A stretch of 64,000 nucleotides of DNA from Pseudomonas sp. BSw22131 (GTDB lineage Bacteria; Pseudomonadota; Gammaproteobacteria; Pseudomonadales; Pseudomonadaceae): positions 5,627,501 through 5,691,500 of the forward strand of contig NZ_CP113949.1 in NCBI RefSeq assembly GCF_026810445.1, in the 5' to 3' direction. Numbering within the stretch: the stretch's first letter is position 1; each line of letters opens with the position of its first letter. Shown here one piece after another: positions 1-9,320 of the stretch. The notes under the pieces were generated by a model. That model was given only the letters and a program-made list of their open reading frames with translations. It was not told where the DNA came from and made no database searches. A program made the position numbers and the translations under genes.

Positions 1-1143
1 ATGTTCACCTAAACGTGGAGGAGCGGATCGATACTCAACCGGAGTCTCGGACAGGCGAATAGGACTGGCAACCTGAGGAACCGTACCACCCAATGCATGT
101 GGTAATGACACCAACAAGCCTCTAGCTTTGACCTGAGGATCTGCAAACACCTGCGCAATATCGTTGATAGGCCCACAGGGCACCCCAACCAGCTCCAGTG
201 CGCTCACCCACTCGCGCGTTGTCTTGAAGACGGTTGCCTGACGAATCATCGGGATCAGCTCGGCCCGATAAAGCACTCGCTGCTTGTTGGAGGAAAACCT
301 CGGATCTTCAGCCCACTGCGGCTGACCCGCCACCTCAGCAAACTTCCTGAATTGGCTGTCGTTACCCACTGTCAGGATAAAGTCGCCATCCGCGGTGGGG
401 AAATCCTGATAAGGGACGATATTGGGATGAGCATTGCCCAACCGACGGGGCGAGACGCCTGTTGTCAGGTAGTTCATTGCCTGGTTGGCCAGACAGGCAA
501 CCTGAACATCAAGCAGCGCCATATCAATGTGCTGACCGGCGCCACCCTGATCGCGGTGCGCCAACGCCGCCAAGATCGCGGACGTCGAATACAACCCCGT
601 CAGAATGTCCGTCAATGCGACGCCGACCTTTACGGGCCCCGCACCATCCTCACCCTCGGGGCGGCCCGTCAGGCTCATAAGCCCGCCCAAGCCCTGGATC
701 ATAAAGTCATAGCCAGCGCGCTTGGCATAAGGACCGGTTTGACCGAAGCCGGTAATGGAACAGTAAATCAGCCTCGGGTTCTCCAACTGCAAAGACGCGT
801 AGTCGAGGCCATAAGCCTTCAACCCGCCCACCTTGAAGTTCTCAATGACGATGTCTGACTTCGCCGCCAGCTCACGCACCAGTTTTTGACCCTCTGGCTG
901 AGTGAAGTCAATGGTGACGGACTGCTTGTTTCGGTTCGCTGACAAGTAGTAGGCCGCTTCGCTGGTGTTCTCGCCGGCGGCATCTTTCAGAAACGGAGGA
1001 CCCCACGCACGCGTATCGTCGCCGTTTCCTGGTCGCTCGACCTTGATGACGTCAGCGCCCAAGTCCGCAAGAATCTGCCCAGCCCACGGCCCTGCCAGGA
1101 CTCGAGACAAGTCCAAAACCCGCAAATGCGAAAGCGCACCCAT
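1..1143 (-). CDS. gcdG: CaiB/BaiF family CoA-transferase, 3' end cut by window
   Basis: This family III CoA-transferase most likely activates glutarate to glutaryl-CoA using succinyl-CoA in the cytoplasm, because it lies directly behind glutaryl-CoA dehydrogenase. The protein starts MGALSHLRVLDLSRVLAGPW, the hallmark family N-terminus, followed by the NLGADVIKVE-type segment (here DLGADVIKVERPG). The last visible residues, RSAPPRLGEH, are the usual C-terminal signature, so only about 15-25 residues lie outside the window. There are 381 codons visible, against about 400 for the family. The ATG at 1143 is preceded by GGAG and lies 9 bp after the dehydrogenase stop, which indicates an operon. 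The substrate is inferred from context; the family also acts on many other acyl groups. Confidence 0.88.
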   Translation of the reverse strand, partial: MGALSHLRVLDLSRVLAGPWAGQILADLGADVIKVERPGNGDDTRAWGPPFLKDAAGENTSEAAYYLSANRNKQSVTIDFTQPEGQKLVRELAAKSDIVIENFKVGGLKAYGLDYASLQLENPRLIYCSITGFGQTGPYAKRAGYDFMIQGLGGLMSLTGRPEGEDGAGPVKVGVALTDILTGLYSTSAILAALAHRDQGGAGQHIDMALLDVQVACLANQAMNYLTTGVSPRRLGNAHPNIVPYQDFPTADGDFILTVGNDSQFRKFAEVAGQPQWAEDPRFSSNKQRVLYRAELIPMIRQATVFKTTREWVSALELVGVPCGPINDIAQVFADPQVKARGLLVSLPHALGGTVPQVASPIRLSETPVEYRSAPPRLGEH

Positions 1144-1152
1144 GACAGCTCC

Positions 1153-2334
1153 TTAATAGAAAGCCTGAATGCCCGTTTGCGCACGCCCCAGAATCAGCGC
1201 GTGAATATCGTGCGTACCTTCATAGGTGTTCACCACTTCAAGGTTCACCAGGTGACGCGCGATGCCGAACTCGTCCGAGATTCCGTTTCCACCCAACATG
1301 TCCCGCGCCATACGTGCGATATCCAGGGATTTACCGCAAGAATTGCGCTTCATGATGGAGGTGATTTCAACCGCATCTGTTCCTTCATCCTTCATGCGGC
1401 CCAGACGCAAGCAGCCCTGCAAGGCGAGCGTGATCTCTGTCTGCATGTCCGCCAGTTTTTTCTGGATCAATTGGTTGGCCGCCAACGGGCGTCCAAATTG
1501 TTGGCGATCAAGCGTGTACTGACGCGCCGTATGCCAACAGAACTCAGCAGCTCCCAAAGCACCCCACGAAATACCGTAACGCGCCGAGTTAAGGCAGGTG
1601 AACGGGCCTTTCAAGCCCCGCACGTCCGGGAAGATGTTCTCTTCAGGAACAAACACGTTATCCATCACGATCTCACCGGTGATGGAAGCACGCAGCCCGA
1701 CTTTGCCATGGATGGCCGGCGCACTGAGCCCTTGCCAGCCTTTCTCCAGAACGAAGCCACGGATGTCGCCTTCGTCATCCTTGCCCCACACCACAAACAC
1801 ATCAGCGATTGGGCTGTTGGTGATCCACATCTTGCTGCCGGACAGTCGATAACCACCCTCAACCTTTTTTGCACGAGTGATCATCGCGCCTGGGTCGGAA
1901 CCATGATTAGGCTCGGTAAGACCGAAACAACCGATCCACTCGCCAGATGCCAGCTTCGGAAGATACTTCTGCTTTTGCCCCTCGGTCCCAAATTCGTTGA
2001 TCGGCACCATCACCAGAGAGGACTGAACACTCATCATGGATCGGTAACCGGAATCCACACGCTCCACCTCACGCGCTATCAACCCGTAGCAAACGTAATT
2101 CAGACCGCTGCCACCGTATTGCTCAGGGATAGTGGCGCCCAACAGACCAATTTCACCCATCTCACGAAAGATCGCAGAGTCAGTCTTCTCGTGCCGGAAA
2201 GCCTCGAGCACGCGCGGCGCCAACTTGTCTTGCGCAAACTGCTCGGCACTGTCACGCACCATGCGCTCTTCTTCGGTCAACTGCTGATCCAGCAGCAGCG
2301 GGTCAATCCAGTTGAAAGTTGCCTTGCCGCCCAT
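1153..2334 (-). CDS. gcdH: glutaryl-CoA dehydrogenase
   Basis: This FAD-dependent acyl-CoA dehydrogenase oxidises and decarboxylates glutaryl-CoA to crotonyl-CoA in lysine/glutarate catabolism. The 393-residue protein has the family layout: an N-terminal helical domain, the FAD-binding [15 protein letters not shown] segment, [14 protein letters not shown] in the beta domain, and the C-terminal [16 protein letters not shown] and [18 protein letters not shown] stretches. The glutamate in NTYEGTHD is the catalytic base position of the family. An upstream in-frame ATG exists at 2376, but the start at 2334 has a strong GAGGAGAG ribosome site and matches the usual [10 protein letters not shown]-terminus. 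The CoA-transferase follows after 9 bp, and a LysR gene diverges 175 bp upstream. Confidence 0.95.
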   Translation of the reverse strand: MGGKATFNWIDPLLLDQQLTEEERMVRDSAEQFAQDKLAPRVLEAFRHEKTDSAIFREMGEIGLLGATIPEQYGGSGLNYVCYGLIAREVERVDSGYRSMMSVQSSLVMVPINEFGTEGQKQKYLPKLASGEWIGCFGLTEPNHGSDPGAMITRAKKVEGGYRLSGSKMWITNSPIADVFVVWGKDDEGDIRGFVLEKGWQGLSAPAIHGKVGLRASITGEIVMDNVFVPEENIFPDVRGLKGPFTCLNSARYGISWGALGAAEFCWHTARQYTLDRQQFGRPLAANQLIQKKLADMQTEITLALQGCLRLGRMKDEGTDAVEITSIMKRNSCGKSLDIARMARDMLGGNGISDEFGIARHLVNLEVVNTYEGTHDIHALILGRAQTGIQAFY

Positions 2335-2441
2335 GACGCTCTCCTCAATAAGTGGGTGCATTCGCTTATGCCGCACAAATGTCTTCGGCTGATCCTAGGC
2401 GCGCTCCCTCTGTCTAGCAAACGACGATTCCTCACTGCTTT

Positions 2442-2456
2442 GTGCTAATTTCGCAC
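2442..2456. promoter_or_regulatory. candidate LysR-type (T-N11-A) operator between gcdH and the regulator
   Basis: A GTGC-N7-GCAC dyad with a T-N11-A core lies in the 175-bp divergent intergenic region, about 55 bp before the regulator start. This is the classic LysR recognition layout. No binding data are available, and the call rests on symmetry and position only. Confidence 0.4.
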
Positions 2457-2509
2457 TCCGAAACAGCTCCAGCCCTTCCTTTGCTCTTTTAGTTGTGAGG
2501 CGGCCGTAC

Positions 2510-3406
2510 ATGCGTCGAAAAATCCCCAGTACCGCAGCACTGGTCAGCTTCGAAGCTGCGGCTCGACACGAGAGCTTTACCAAAGCAGCGGCGGAGCTCT
2601 CGCTGACTCAAAGCGCTATCTGCCGACAGATAGCCAGCCTCGAAGCCTTCCTGAACGTGGAGTTATTCCGACGCTCAAGGCGTGGCGTGAAACTCACCGA
2701 AGCAGGGCTGTCTTACAGCCGCCGAGTCGCGACACAATTGGATGCCGTGGAGCGTGACACGCTTTCGGTAATGGGCAATCAAGGCACCAACGTCATCGAA
2801 CTGGCGGTCGTGCCGACGTTTGGCACCCAATGGTTGCTGCCACGACTCAAGGAGTTCCAGCGAAAGCATGCCGACGTCACAATCAACCTCACCAACCGCA
2901 CCCGCCCGTTTCTGTTCGCAGACACAGAGTTCGATGCTGCCATCTACTTTGGGGATGCCGACTGGCCAGGCACCGAATCCCACCGTTTGATGAGCGAGAA
3001 TCCTATGCCGGTTTGCAGCCCGACGCTGCTTGCCGGGCGCACGCATCTCACTGCAAAACAACTGGCTGAAATGCCATTGCTCCAGCAAACCACGCGCCCT
3101 TACGCCTGGCGCCAGTGGTTCAGCTCGATGGACATGAGCATTGCGCGCGACATGACAGGTCCGCGTTACGAGCTATTCTCCATGCTGGCCCAAGCGGCAA
3201 CCCACGACATGGGCATCGCGCTGATTCCGCCCTTTCTTATTCAGCGCGAGCTGCTAGAGAATCGTCTGATCATCGCCAACGACCATTCGCTTTCGAGCAC
3301 AAAGGCCTATTACCTGATGATTCCTGAACGCAAACTCGAGTCCGCTTCGCTAAAAGCGTTCAGAGACTGGCTGGTCGATCAAGCAGGGAGCTATTCACTC
3401 CCCTGA
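2510..3406 (+). CDS. gcdR: LysR-family transcriptional regulator, probable glutarate-pathway activator
   Basis: This 298-residue regulator has an N-terminal winged helix-turn-helix (about residues 6-65, with SFTKAAAELSLTQSAICRQI as the recognition region) and a LysR substrate-binding domain from about residue 90. It is of the GcvA-like subfamily. It is divergent from gcdH, which is the arrangement known for GcdR in Pseudomonas; the inferred role is glutarate-responsive activation of gcdHG. The ATG at 2510 has GAGG about 9 nt upstream and was preferred over a GTG at 2495. The inducer and target are inferred from the neighbourhood. Confidence 0.85.
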   Translation: MRRKIPSTAALVSFEAAARHESFTKAAAELSLTQSAICRQIASLEAFLNVELFRRSRRGVKLTEAGLSYSRRVATQLDAVERDTLSVMGNQGTNVIELAVVPTFGTQWLLPRLKEFQRKHADVTINLTNRTRPFLFADTEFDAAIYFGDADWPGTESHRLMSENPMPVCSPTLLAGRTHLTAKQLAEMPLLQQTTRPYAWRQWFSSMDMSIARDMTGPRYELFSMLAQAATHDMGIALIPPFLIQRELLENRLIIANDHSLSSTKAYYLMIPERKLESASLKAFRDWLVDQAGSYSLP

Positions 3407-3840
3407 TTTCGTTGATTATTTTCCGCAGCTCCTCCTGTAGTTACCTCCTTCAAAAACCTACAGATATCCTTAATTGTCGTATATACGACACATCCATGTT
3501 CGTTATTGAAAAACCCTACGAGTCCATAAATACGTGGTCTAGAGCCCTATTTGTCTCTCGCAGGTCACTTCGACAGAAAAACTCTTAAATCTTCGCTATA
3601 ACTCTGTAAGCCATGTATTTAAAGGCATTCAGCGAATTCCTGCGTCAAACGGTCACAGGGTGACTTGTAGTTAAAAAAAAGTTTCGTTACAGAATCCTTG
3701 AAGCCCATTTGCTTCGCCTGCAAAATGCCGCGCCTCCGCCATTTCCATAGGCGGGGACGAGGTGATCGATCCCACCAGACGCGCCATCCGTAGCGCCTTG
3801 GCTACTTTTAAACATAAAAAGATCACGCAGGAGATTTGAC
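3407..3840. other. 434-bp intergenic region before pntAA
   Basis: No credible gene is seen here; reading frames are short and lack family signatures. The region holds a perfect 16-bp palindrome at 3475-3490 (annotated separately) and AT-rich stretches around 3590-3680 that could contain the pnt promoter. A purine-rich ribosome site (CAGGAG) lies just before the GTG of pntAA. Confidence 0.6.
3475..3490. promoter_or_regulatory. perfect 16-bp palindrome, operator-like
   Basis: The sequence TGTCGTATATACGACA reads identically on both strands. Symmetric TNGTN...NACNA sites of this kind are typical of GntR-family (FadR/FCD) operators, but no GntR gene is present in the window. It lies 350 bp before pntAA and 69 bp after the LysR gene. 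Confidence 0.45.
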
Positions 3841-4962
3841 GTGCACATTGGTGTCCCTCTCGAAACCCAGACGGGTGAAACGCGGGTTGCTGCAACCCCC
3901 GAAACCGTCAAAAAGCTCATTAGCCAGGGTCATAAAGTCACGGTCCAGGCAGGCGCTGGTATCACCGCGAGTGTCCCGGACAGCGCCTATGAAGCCGCAG
4001 GTGCCTCCATTGGTGGCCTCAACGATGTGTATGGCGCAGCGTTGATCCTCAAGGTCGTTGCCCCAACCGACAACGAATTGAGCCTGATCAAGCCCGGTAC
4101 GGTCGTGGTCGGCATGCTCAACCCCTTCAACAACGAAAACATCGCCAGGATGGCTGAGTGCGGTATCACCGCATTCGCACTGGAGGCCGCGCCGCGAACA
4201 TCTCGCGCGCAAAGTCTCGACGTGCTCTCGTCGCAAGCCAACATTGCCGGGTACAAGTCCGTGCTGTTGGCAGCCCATCACTATCCACGCTTCATGCCGA
4301 TGCTGATGACCGCTGCCGGCACAGTGAAAGCCGCCCGCGTTTTGATTCTGGGCGCCGGTGTTGCTGGCTTACAGGCAATTGCTACTGCCAAACGACTGGG
4401 AGCTGTGATCGAGGCCTCAGATGTACGCCCTGCGGTGAAAGAGCAAATTGAATCCTTGGGTGCGAAGTTCGTCGATGTCCCTTACGAAACCGAAGAAGAG
4501 CGTGAAGCTGCAGTGGGCGTCGGCGGTTACGCCCGGCCAATGCCTGCCAGCTGGATGCAGCGTCAGGCGGTGGCTGTACATGAGCGCGCCAAACTGGCCG
4601 ACATCGTGATTACCACGGCACTCATCCCAGGCCGCAAAGCACCGGTGTTGCTCAGCGCAGAAACTGTCGCGCAAATGAAGCCCGGTTCGGTGGTAATCGA
4701 TCTCGCCGCTGCGCAAGGCGGCAACTGTCCGCTGACGGTCGCCGATCAGGTAGTGATCGAACACGGCATCACCATCGTTGGCCACACGAATCTGCCGGCA
4801 ATGGTCGCAGCAGACGCCTCGGCCCTGTATGCGCGCAACCTGCTGGACTTTCTCAAGCTGGTGTTCACACACGAAGGCCAGCTCGAAATAAACCTTGAAG
4901 ACGACATCGTCGCCGCGTGCCTGATGTGCCGCGACGGCCAGATTGTTCGCAAAAACGGCTGA
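3841..4962 (+). CDS. pntAA: NAD(P) transhydrogenase subunit alpha, part 1
   Basis: This is the NAD(H)-binding domain I of the proton-translocating transhydrogenase, which uses the proton-motive force to reduce NADP+ with NADH at the cytoplasmic membrane. The 373-residue protein shows the alanine dehydrogenase/PNT fold: [20 protein letters not shown] at the start, the [21 protein letters not shown]ossmann motif near residues 165-185, and the mobile-loop region. The start is a GTG at 3841 with CAGGAG upstream. Domain II is encoded separately by pntAB 11 bp downstream, the split-alpha arrangement usual in Pseudomonas and alphaproteobacteria. Confidence 0.95.
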   Translation: MHIGVPLETQTGETRVAATPETVKKLISQGHKVTVQAGAGITASVPDSAYEAAGASIGGLNDVYGAALILKVVAPTDNELSLIKPGTVVVGMLNPFNNENIARMAECGITAFALEAAPRTSRAQSLDVLSSQANIAGYKSVLLAAHHYPRFMPMLMTAAGTVKAARVLILGAGVAGLQAIATAKRLGAVIEASDVRPAVKEQIESLGAKFVDVPYETEEEREAAVGVGGYARPMPASWMQRQAVAVHERAKLADIVITTALIPGRKAPVLLSAETVAQMKPGSVVIDLAAAQGGNCPLTVADQVVIEHGITIVGHTNLPAMVAADASALYARNLLDFLKLVFTHEGQLEINLEDDIVAACLMCRDGQIVRKNG

Positions 4963-4973
4963 GGATAAAAACA

Positions 4974-5294
4974 ATGGAAGAGTTCATCTCGCCCGGCATC
5001 TACAACCTGATCATTTTTGTGCTGGCAATCTATGTCGGCTATCACGTGGTCTGGAACGTTACCCCGGCGCTGCACACCCCGCTGATGGCGGTCACGAACG
5101 CCATCTCGGCCATCGTCATCGTCGGCGCAATGCTTGCAGCAGCCCTGACCGTGACCCCGCTTGGCAAAACCATGGGTACGCTGGCCGTGGCGCTGGCAGC
5201 GGTAAATGTATTCGGCGGTTTTTTGGTCACCCGACGAATGCTTGAAATGTTCAAGAAAAAAGCGCCCAGGACCAAAGTCGAGGTGACGAAGTAA
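4974..5294 (+). CDS. pntAB: NAD(P) transhydrogenase subunit alpha, part 2 (membrane)
   Basis: This 106-residue membrane subunit forms the alpha half of domain II of transhydrogenase. It has three predicted transmembrane helices (roughly residues 8-26, 37-58 and 65-85) and the characteristic [19 protein letters not shown] segment. The ATG at 4974 follows GAGGA by 8-9 nt. Its stop codon overlaps the pntB start by one base (TAATG), so the three pnt genes are one operon with translational coupling. Confidence 0.95.
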   Translation: MEEFISPGIYNLIIFVLAIYVGYHVVWNVTPALHTPLMAVTNAISAIVIVGAMLAAALTVTPLGKTMGTLAVALAAVNVFGGFLVTRRMLEMFKKKAPRTKVEVTK

Positions 5295-6739
5295 TGAGCA
5301 TGAACCTCGTCACTTTGCTGTATCTCGTTTCGGCGATCTGCTTCATCCAGGCACTCAAAGGCCTTTCGCATCCGACAACTTCGCGGCGGGGCAATCTGTT
5401 CGGCATGGTCGGCATGGGATTGGCGGTGCTCACTACAGTTGGCCTGGTCTACAAGCTCGCAGCGATGTCTACAGATGGCGCAACTGCTGGCATTGGCTAC
5501 ATTGTCATCGGTTTGCTCGTCGGCGGCACTGCTGGCTCGATCATGGCCAAGCGAGTCGAGATGACCAAAATGCCGGAGCTGGTGGCTTTCATGCACAGCA
5601 TGATTGGCCTCGCAGCGGTGTTCATTGCCATTGCCGCAGTGGTCGAACCGCAGTCGCTGGGCATCGTTCGTCACTTGGGAGATCCGATCCCTGCCGGCAA
5701 TCGACTGGAGCTGTTCCTTGGCGCCGCGATCGGTGCGATCACGTTCTCCGGTTCGGTCATCGCATTCGGCAAGCTGTCGGGCAAATACAAGTTCCGCCTG
5801 TTCCAGGGCGCACCGGTGCAGTTTGCCGGGCAGCACAAGCTGAACCTGATTCTGGGGCTGGCCACGCTGTTTTTCGGCCTGACGTTCATGTTCACCGGCA
5901 GCCTTTTCGCGTTCAGCCTGATGCTGATCCTGGCATTCATCATTGGCGTGCTGTTGATCATCCCGATTGGCGGGGCCGACATGCCAGTCGTGGTGTCGAT
6001 GCTCAATAGCTATTCGGGCTGGGCAGCCGCGGGCATTGGCTTCTCACTCAATAACTCGATGCTGATCATCGCAGGTTCGCTGGTAGGTTCTTCGGGTGCG
6101 ATCCTGTCGTACATCATGTGCAAGGCCATGAACCGCTCGTTCTTCAACGTGATCGGTGGCGGCTTCGGCGGTGCAACTGATACTGGCGCCGCTACAGGCG
6201 CCAAAGAAGCACGACCGGTCAAATCCGGCTCGGCTGACGACGCGACATTCCTGCTGACCAACGCTGACACGGTGATCATCGTGCCGGGATACGGCCTGGC
6301 AGTGGCACGCGCACAGCACGCGCTCAAAGAGCTGACAGAAAAGTTGACCCATCGCGGGGTGACAGTAAAGTACGCGATCCACCCTGTAGCAGGGCGGATG
6401 CCAGGGCATATGAACGTCCTGCTGGCGGAAGCGGAAGTGCCTTACGACCAAGTGTTCGAAATGGACGACATCAACTCCGAATTTGGTCAGGCCGATGTGG
6501 TGCTGGTCCTCGGCGCAAACGACGTGGTGAACCCGGCCGCCAAGAACGACCCGAAATCACCGATTGCCGGGATGCCGATTCTGGAAGCGTTCAAGGCCAA
6601 AACCATCATCGTCAACAAACGCTCGATGGCCAGCGGCTATGCCGGCCTGGATAACGAACTGTTCTACCTCGACAAGACAATGATGGTCTTTGGCGATGCG
6701 AAAAAGGTCATTGAGGACATGGTGAAGGCCATCGATTAA
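5294..6739 (+). CDS. pntB: NAD(P) transhydrogenase subunit beta
   Basis: The beta subunit contributes most of the proton channel (eight or nine membrane helices over about residues 1-270) and the NADP(H)-binding domain III. Domain III is visible as VIIVPGYGLAVARAQHALKE (about residues 330-350), HPVAGRMPGHMNVLLAEA and the VLVLGANDVVNPAAK segment, all diagnostic. The length of 481 residues is normal. It overlaps the pntAB stop by one base and is followed by an intrinsic terminator that ends the operon. Confidence 0.95.
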   Translation: MSMNLVTLLYLVSAICFIQALKGLSHPTTSRRGNLFGMVGMGLAVLTTVGLVYKLAAMSTDGATAGIGYIVIGLLVGGTAGSIMAKRVEMTKMPELVAFMHSMIGLAAVFIAIAAVVEPQSLGIVRHLGDPIPAGNRLELFLGAAIGAITFSGSVIAFGKLSGKYKFRLFQGAPVQFAGQHKLNLILGLATLFFGLTFMFTGSLFAFSLMLILAFIIGVLLIIPIGGADMPVVVSMLNSYSGWAAAGIGFSLNNSMLIIAGSLVGSSGAILSYIMCKAMNRSFFNVIGGGFGGATDTGAATGAKEARPVKSGSADDATFLLTNADTVIIVPGYGLAVARAQHALKELTEKLTHRGVTVKYAIHPVAGRMPGHMNVLLAEAEVPYDQVFEMDDINSEFGQADVVLVLGANDVVNPAAKNDPKSPIAGMPILEAFKAKTIIVNKRSMASGYAGLDNELFYLDKTMMVFGDAKKVIEDMVKAID

Positions 6740-6757
6740 GGCTTCATCTGCGACGAA

Positions 6758-6795
6758 AAAGCCCTCCAGCGCTCACCTTGGCTGGGGGGCTTTTA
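6758..6795 (+). terminator. intrinsic terminator after pntB
   Basis: An 11-bp stem (AGCCCTCCAGC pairing with GCTGGGGGGCT, one G-U pair) with a 10-nt loop is followed by TTTT. It lies about 20 bp after the pntB stop. Confidence 0.8.
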
Positions 6796-6925
6796 CATTT
6801 CGGGCAACAGTGTTTTGTCCTGAAACCCTCTAATTAGAGCCCTCCAATGCGACCTTGGTAGCGGGACGAGGCGCTGGCAACGCTCTAGACTGGTCGCTCG
6901 CTTAAGCCGTCCGAGATAACCCTCC

Positions 6926-8419
6926 ATGTACCGTGAACGTATCCGCCTGCCTGCTTTGATGAATAAGGTAATGAGCGCCGCCGATGCCGCCTCTTTGATC
7001 AAAGACGGTATGACCGTTGGCATGAGTGGCTTTACCCGAGCCGGAGAGGCCAAGGCCGTGCCTCAAGCACTGGCAGAGCGCGCCAAGGTCTCGCCACTAC
7101 AGATAAGCCTGATTACCGGCGCAAGCCTGGGCAACGACCTCGACAAGCAGCTGACCGAAGCCGGCGTCTTGTCCCGGCGCATGCCATTTCAGGTCGACAG
7201 CACCCTGCGCAGGGCCATCAACGACGGCACCGTCATGTTCATCGACCAGCACCTGTCCGATACAGTTGAGCAATTGCGCAATCGGCAAATCAAGGCAGTG
7301 GACCTCGCGGTCATCGAGTGTGTGGCAATCGACGAAGAAGGCCATCTGATTCTCAGCACTTCCGTGGGTAACTCCGCCAGCTTCGCCATTCTGGCCAAAG
7401 AAGTGATCGTCGAAATCAATCTGGCGCAGCCGCTCGAGCTCGAAGGCCTGCATGACATCTATATACCCAGCTATCGCCCCACACGACTGCCGATCCCGGT
7501 GCTCAAGCCCGACAGCCGCATTGGTAATCCGGCCGTGCAAATTGATCCGGCGAAGATCGTCGGCATTGTCTTCAGCAATCAGACCGACTCGCCTTCGACG
7601 GTATTGCCACCCGACAGCGAGACACAAGGCATTGCTGGCCATCTGGTGGAGTTCTTCAAGAACGAAGTGCGTCAGAACCGGCTGACCAACCAATTGATGC
7701 CACTGCAAGCAGGCGTCGGCACCATCGCCAATGCCGTGATGACCGGTTTGCTGGATTCGCCGTTTCACGACATGACGATGTATTCCGAGGTGCTTCAGGA
7801 CTCCACTTTCGACCTGTTTGACGCAGGCAAGCTGAGCTTCGCGTCCGGCAGCTCGATGACGCTGTCGGCTCGCAAGCACAGCGGCGTTTACGACAATCTC
7901 GACCAGTACAAACCAAAACTGTTATTGCGCCCTCAGGAAATCTCCAACCATCCTGAAGTGGTTCGCCGTCTGGGCATCATCGCAATCAATACAGCCCTGG
8001 AGTTCGATCTGTACGGCAACGTCAATTCCACGCACGTGGGTGGCACCCGGATGATGAACGGAATCGGCGGCTCTGGAGACTTCGCGCGCAATGCGCACCT
8101 GGCGATCTTCGTGACCAAGTCCATTGCCAAAGGCGGCTCTATTTCAAGCGTGGTGCCCATGGTCAGCCATGTGGACCACACGGAGCATGATGTCGATATT
8201 CTCGTCACAGAACAGGGACTGGCCGATCTGCGCGGGCTCGCGCCTCGTGAGCGCGCCCGCGTCATTATCGATAACTGTGTTCATCCAGCTTATCGCGAGG
8301 CATTGAATGACTACTTCCGCAGGGCCTGTGCCATCGGCGGTCACACACCGCATGTGCTGCGTGAAGCACTAAGTTGGCACCTGAATCTTGAAGAAACCGG
8401 ACGAATGTTGGCGGCCTGA
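6926..8419 (+). CDS. acetyl-CoA hydrolase/transferase family, probable succinyl-CoA:acetate CoA-transferase
   Basis: This 497-residue cytoplasmic enzyme belongs to the Cat1/AarC/ScpC class I CoA-transferase group, which moves CoA between succinyl-CoA and acetate. The recognisable elements are GMTVGMSGFTRAGEAKAVP near the N-terminus, the GVGTIANAVMTGL glycine-rich motif, the DMTMYSEVLQD segment with the expected catalytic glutamate, and GGIGG-like NGIGGSGDFARNAHLAIF near residue 375. It is a single gene with its own terminator behind it. The exact acyl acceptor cannot be read from sequence; acetate detoxification or overflow is the usual role. Confidence 0.87.
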   Translation: MYRERIRLPALMNKVMSAADAASLIKDGMTVGMSGFTRAGEAKAVPQALAERAKVSPLQISLITGASLGNDLDKQLTEAGVLSRRMPFQVDSTLRRAINDGTVMFIDQHLSDTVEQLRNRQIKAVDLAVIECVAIDEEGHLILSTSVGNSASFAILAKEVIVEINLAQPLELEGLHDIYIPSYRPTRLPIPVLKPDSRIGNPAVQIDPAKIVGIVFSNQTDSPSTVLPPDSETQGIAGHLVEFFKNEVRQNRLTNQLMPLQAGVGTIANAVMTGLLDSPFHDMTMYSEVLQDSTFDLFDAGKLSFASGSSMTLSARKHSGVYDNLDQYKPKLLLRPQEISNHPEVVRRLGIIAINTALEFDLYGNVNSTHVGGTRMMNGIGGSGDFARNAHLAIFVTKSIAKGGSISSVVPMVSHVDHTEHDVDILVTEQGLADLRGLAPRERARVIIDNCVHPAYREALNDYFRRACAIGGHTPHVLREALSWHLNLEETGRMLAA

Positions 8420-8423
8420 CAAA

Positions 8424-8651
8424 ACAGTTGAGAACTGGCGACAGTTTTTAGTCGCCAGTTTCCGGCCGCCCTCATTCGTTCCTCAGAAACTGTACTACTG
8501 TACCTGCCAATCCTGACCTTTTTGGCCGTCCCCACACCCCAAGCAGCTGCAAAATGCACTGTTTTCGTGCCGACCCGTACAGTTGCCCCAAATACGGACA
8601 AAACAGTGCCATACAACAGTTAACTGAACCCTCACAATACAAGTGAACTGT
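8424..8651. promoter_or_regulatory. cluster of ACTGT/ACAGT repeats upstream of the DUF1127 gene
   Basis: A tandem direct repeat ACTGTACT-ACTGTACC lies at 8489-8504. Further ACTGT or ACAGT copies lie at 8424, 8441, 8558, 8579, 8603, 8616 and 8647, far more than chance allows in about 230 bp. Repeats of the ACTGTACC type are, to my knowledge, bound by MocR/PdxR-like GntR regulators that sit next to DUF1127 genes in Pseudomonas. No MocR gene is present in this window, so the regulator is inferred to be encoded elsewhere or lost. Confidence 0.5.
8434..8462 (+). terminator. intrinsic terminator after the CoA-transferase
   Basis: A perfect 9-bp stem, ACTGGCGAC/GTCGCCAGT, with an 8-nt loop is followed by a short T tract, 15 bp after the stop codon. 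Confidence 0.7.
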
Positions 8652-8737
8652 GTCTGGAGAGGGGAGACAAACGAGAGGAAGATTGCCACCAATCAAGTCA
8701 CTATCTAATCCCGCCACAAGCGGAAGGAAGAAGCACC

Positions 8738-8953
8738 ATGGAACGTACAGTCAGTTCCGATCTGTTCTACGAAGAAACTGCAAAAACCGCCCAAGCCTCG
8801 TTGCCGCTGCGCGCTTTCGCTAACCTGATGCTCTGGCAGCGTCGCCTTTCCAGCCGCCACCAACTGGCCCGCCTGGATTCGCGTCTCCTGGCCGATGCAG
8901 GTATCAGCGAATCGCAACGTTACGAAGAGCTGAGCAAGCCGTTCTGGCGCTAA
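8738..8953 (+). CDS. DUF1127 domain small protein
   Basis: This 71-residue basic protein carries the DUF1127 signature in its C-terminal half (QLARLDSRLLADAGISESQRYEELSKPFW). Short DUF1127 proteins are widespread in proteobacteria and some have been tied to phosphate/carbon storage or RNA metabolism, but no firm biochemical role can be assigned here. The ATG at 8738 has GGAAGGAAG upstream. It is a stand-alone gene with its own intrinsic terminator and is surrounded on both sides by ACTGT/ACAGT repeats, suggesting dedicated regulation. Confidence 0.85.
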   Translation: MERTVSSDLFYEETAKTAQASLPLRAFANLMLWQRRLSSRHQLARLDSRLLADAGISESQRYEELSKPFWR

Positions 8954-9011
8954 GCTAGCGTCCGCTGGTCCAAGGCCAATAGCCTCATTCCAGCAACCCG
9001 AATTGCTTCAT

Positions 9012-9047
9012 ACAAAACCCGTCGCGGGGAACTGCGACGGGTTTTGT
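9012..9047 (+). terminator. intrinsic terminator after the DUF1127 gene
   Basis: A perfect 14-bp stem (ACAAAACCCGTCGC pairing with GCGACGGGTTTTGT) has an 8-nt loop and A/T flanks. The A tract on the left and T tract on the right could allow function in both directions. Confidence 0.85.
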
Positions 9048-9084
9048 CGTTTCAGGGCTTGATAAGAGAGTAGTTTCGCCACAC

Positions 9085-9124
9085 CTATACAGTTCACTAA
9101 AAAACAAAATAAACCAGTACAGTG
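9085..9124. promoter_or_regulatory. second ACAGT repeat pair, 30 bp apart, upstream of the DUF2388 operon
   Basis: TACAGT occurs at 9088-9093 and again at 9118-9123, exactly 30 bp apart (about three helical turns), separated by an A-rich stretch. The motif is the same as in the cluster upstream of the DUF1127 gene. The remainder of the 367-bp gap (8954-9320) holds the terminator and the presumed promoter of the next operon. Confidence 0.4.
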
Positions 9125-9320
9125 CGGCAAAGCTGTGGTCCGTAGTCAATAAAAAAAATGTGTATTTCTTCCGTAGTCATAGCTGGCACCACGCCGCGAT
9201 AGTGCTGACGCCCTCCGCTAGGCTAGTCTTTGCGGCAAATACCGAAAATCCCCCGGAGCGATGGTTGCCTTCGCCCGATCCGCGTGTGCGGTTATCCCTG
9301 TCATTTCCTGGAGTTTTACT

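Noticed and set aside
1126..2448. 440-codon open frame on the plus strand
   Set aside because: It is the antisense shadow of gcdH; its translation has no family signature and gcdH is unmistakable.
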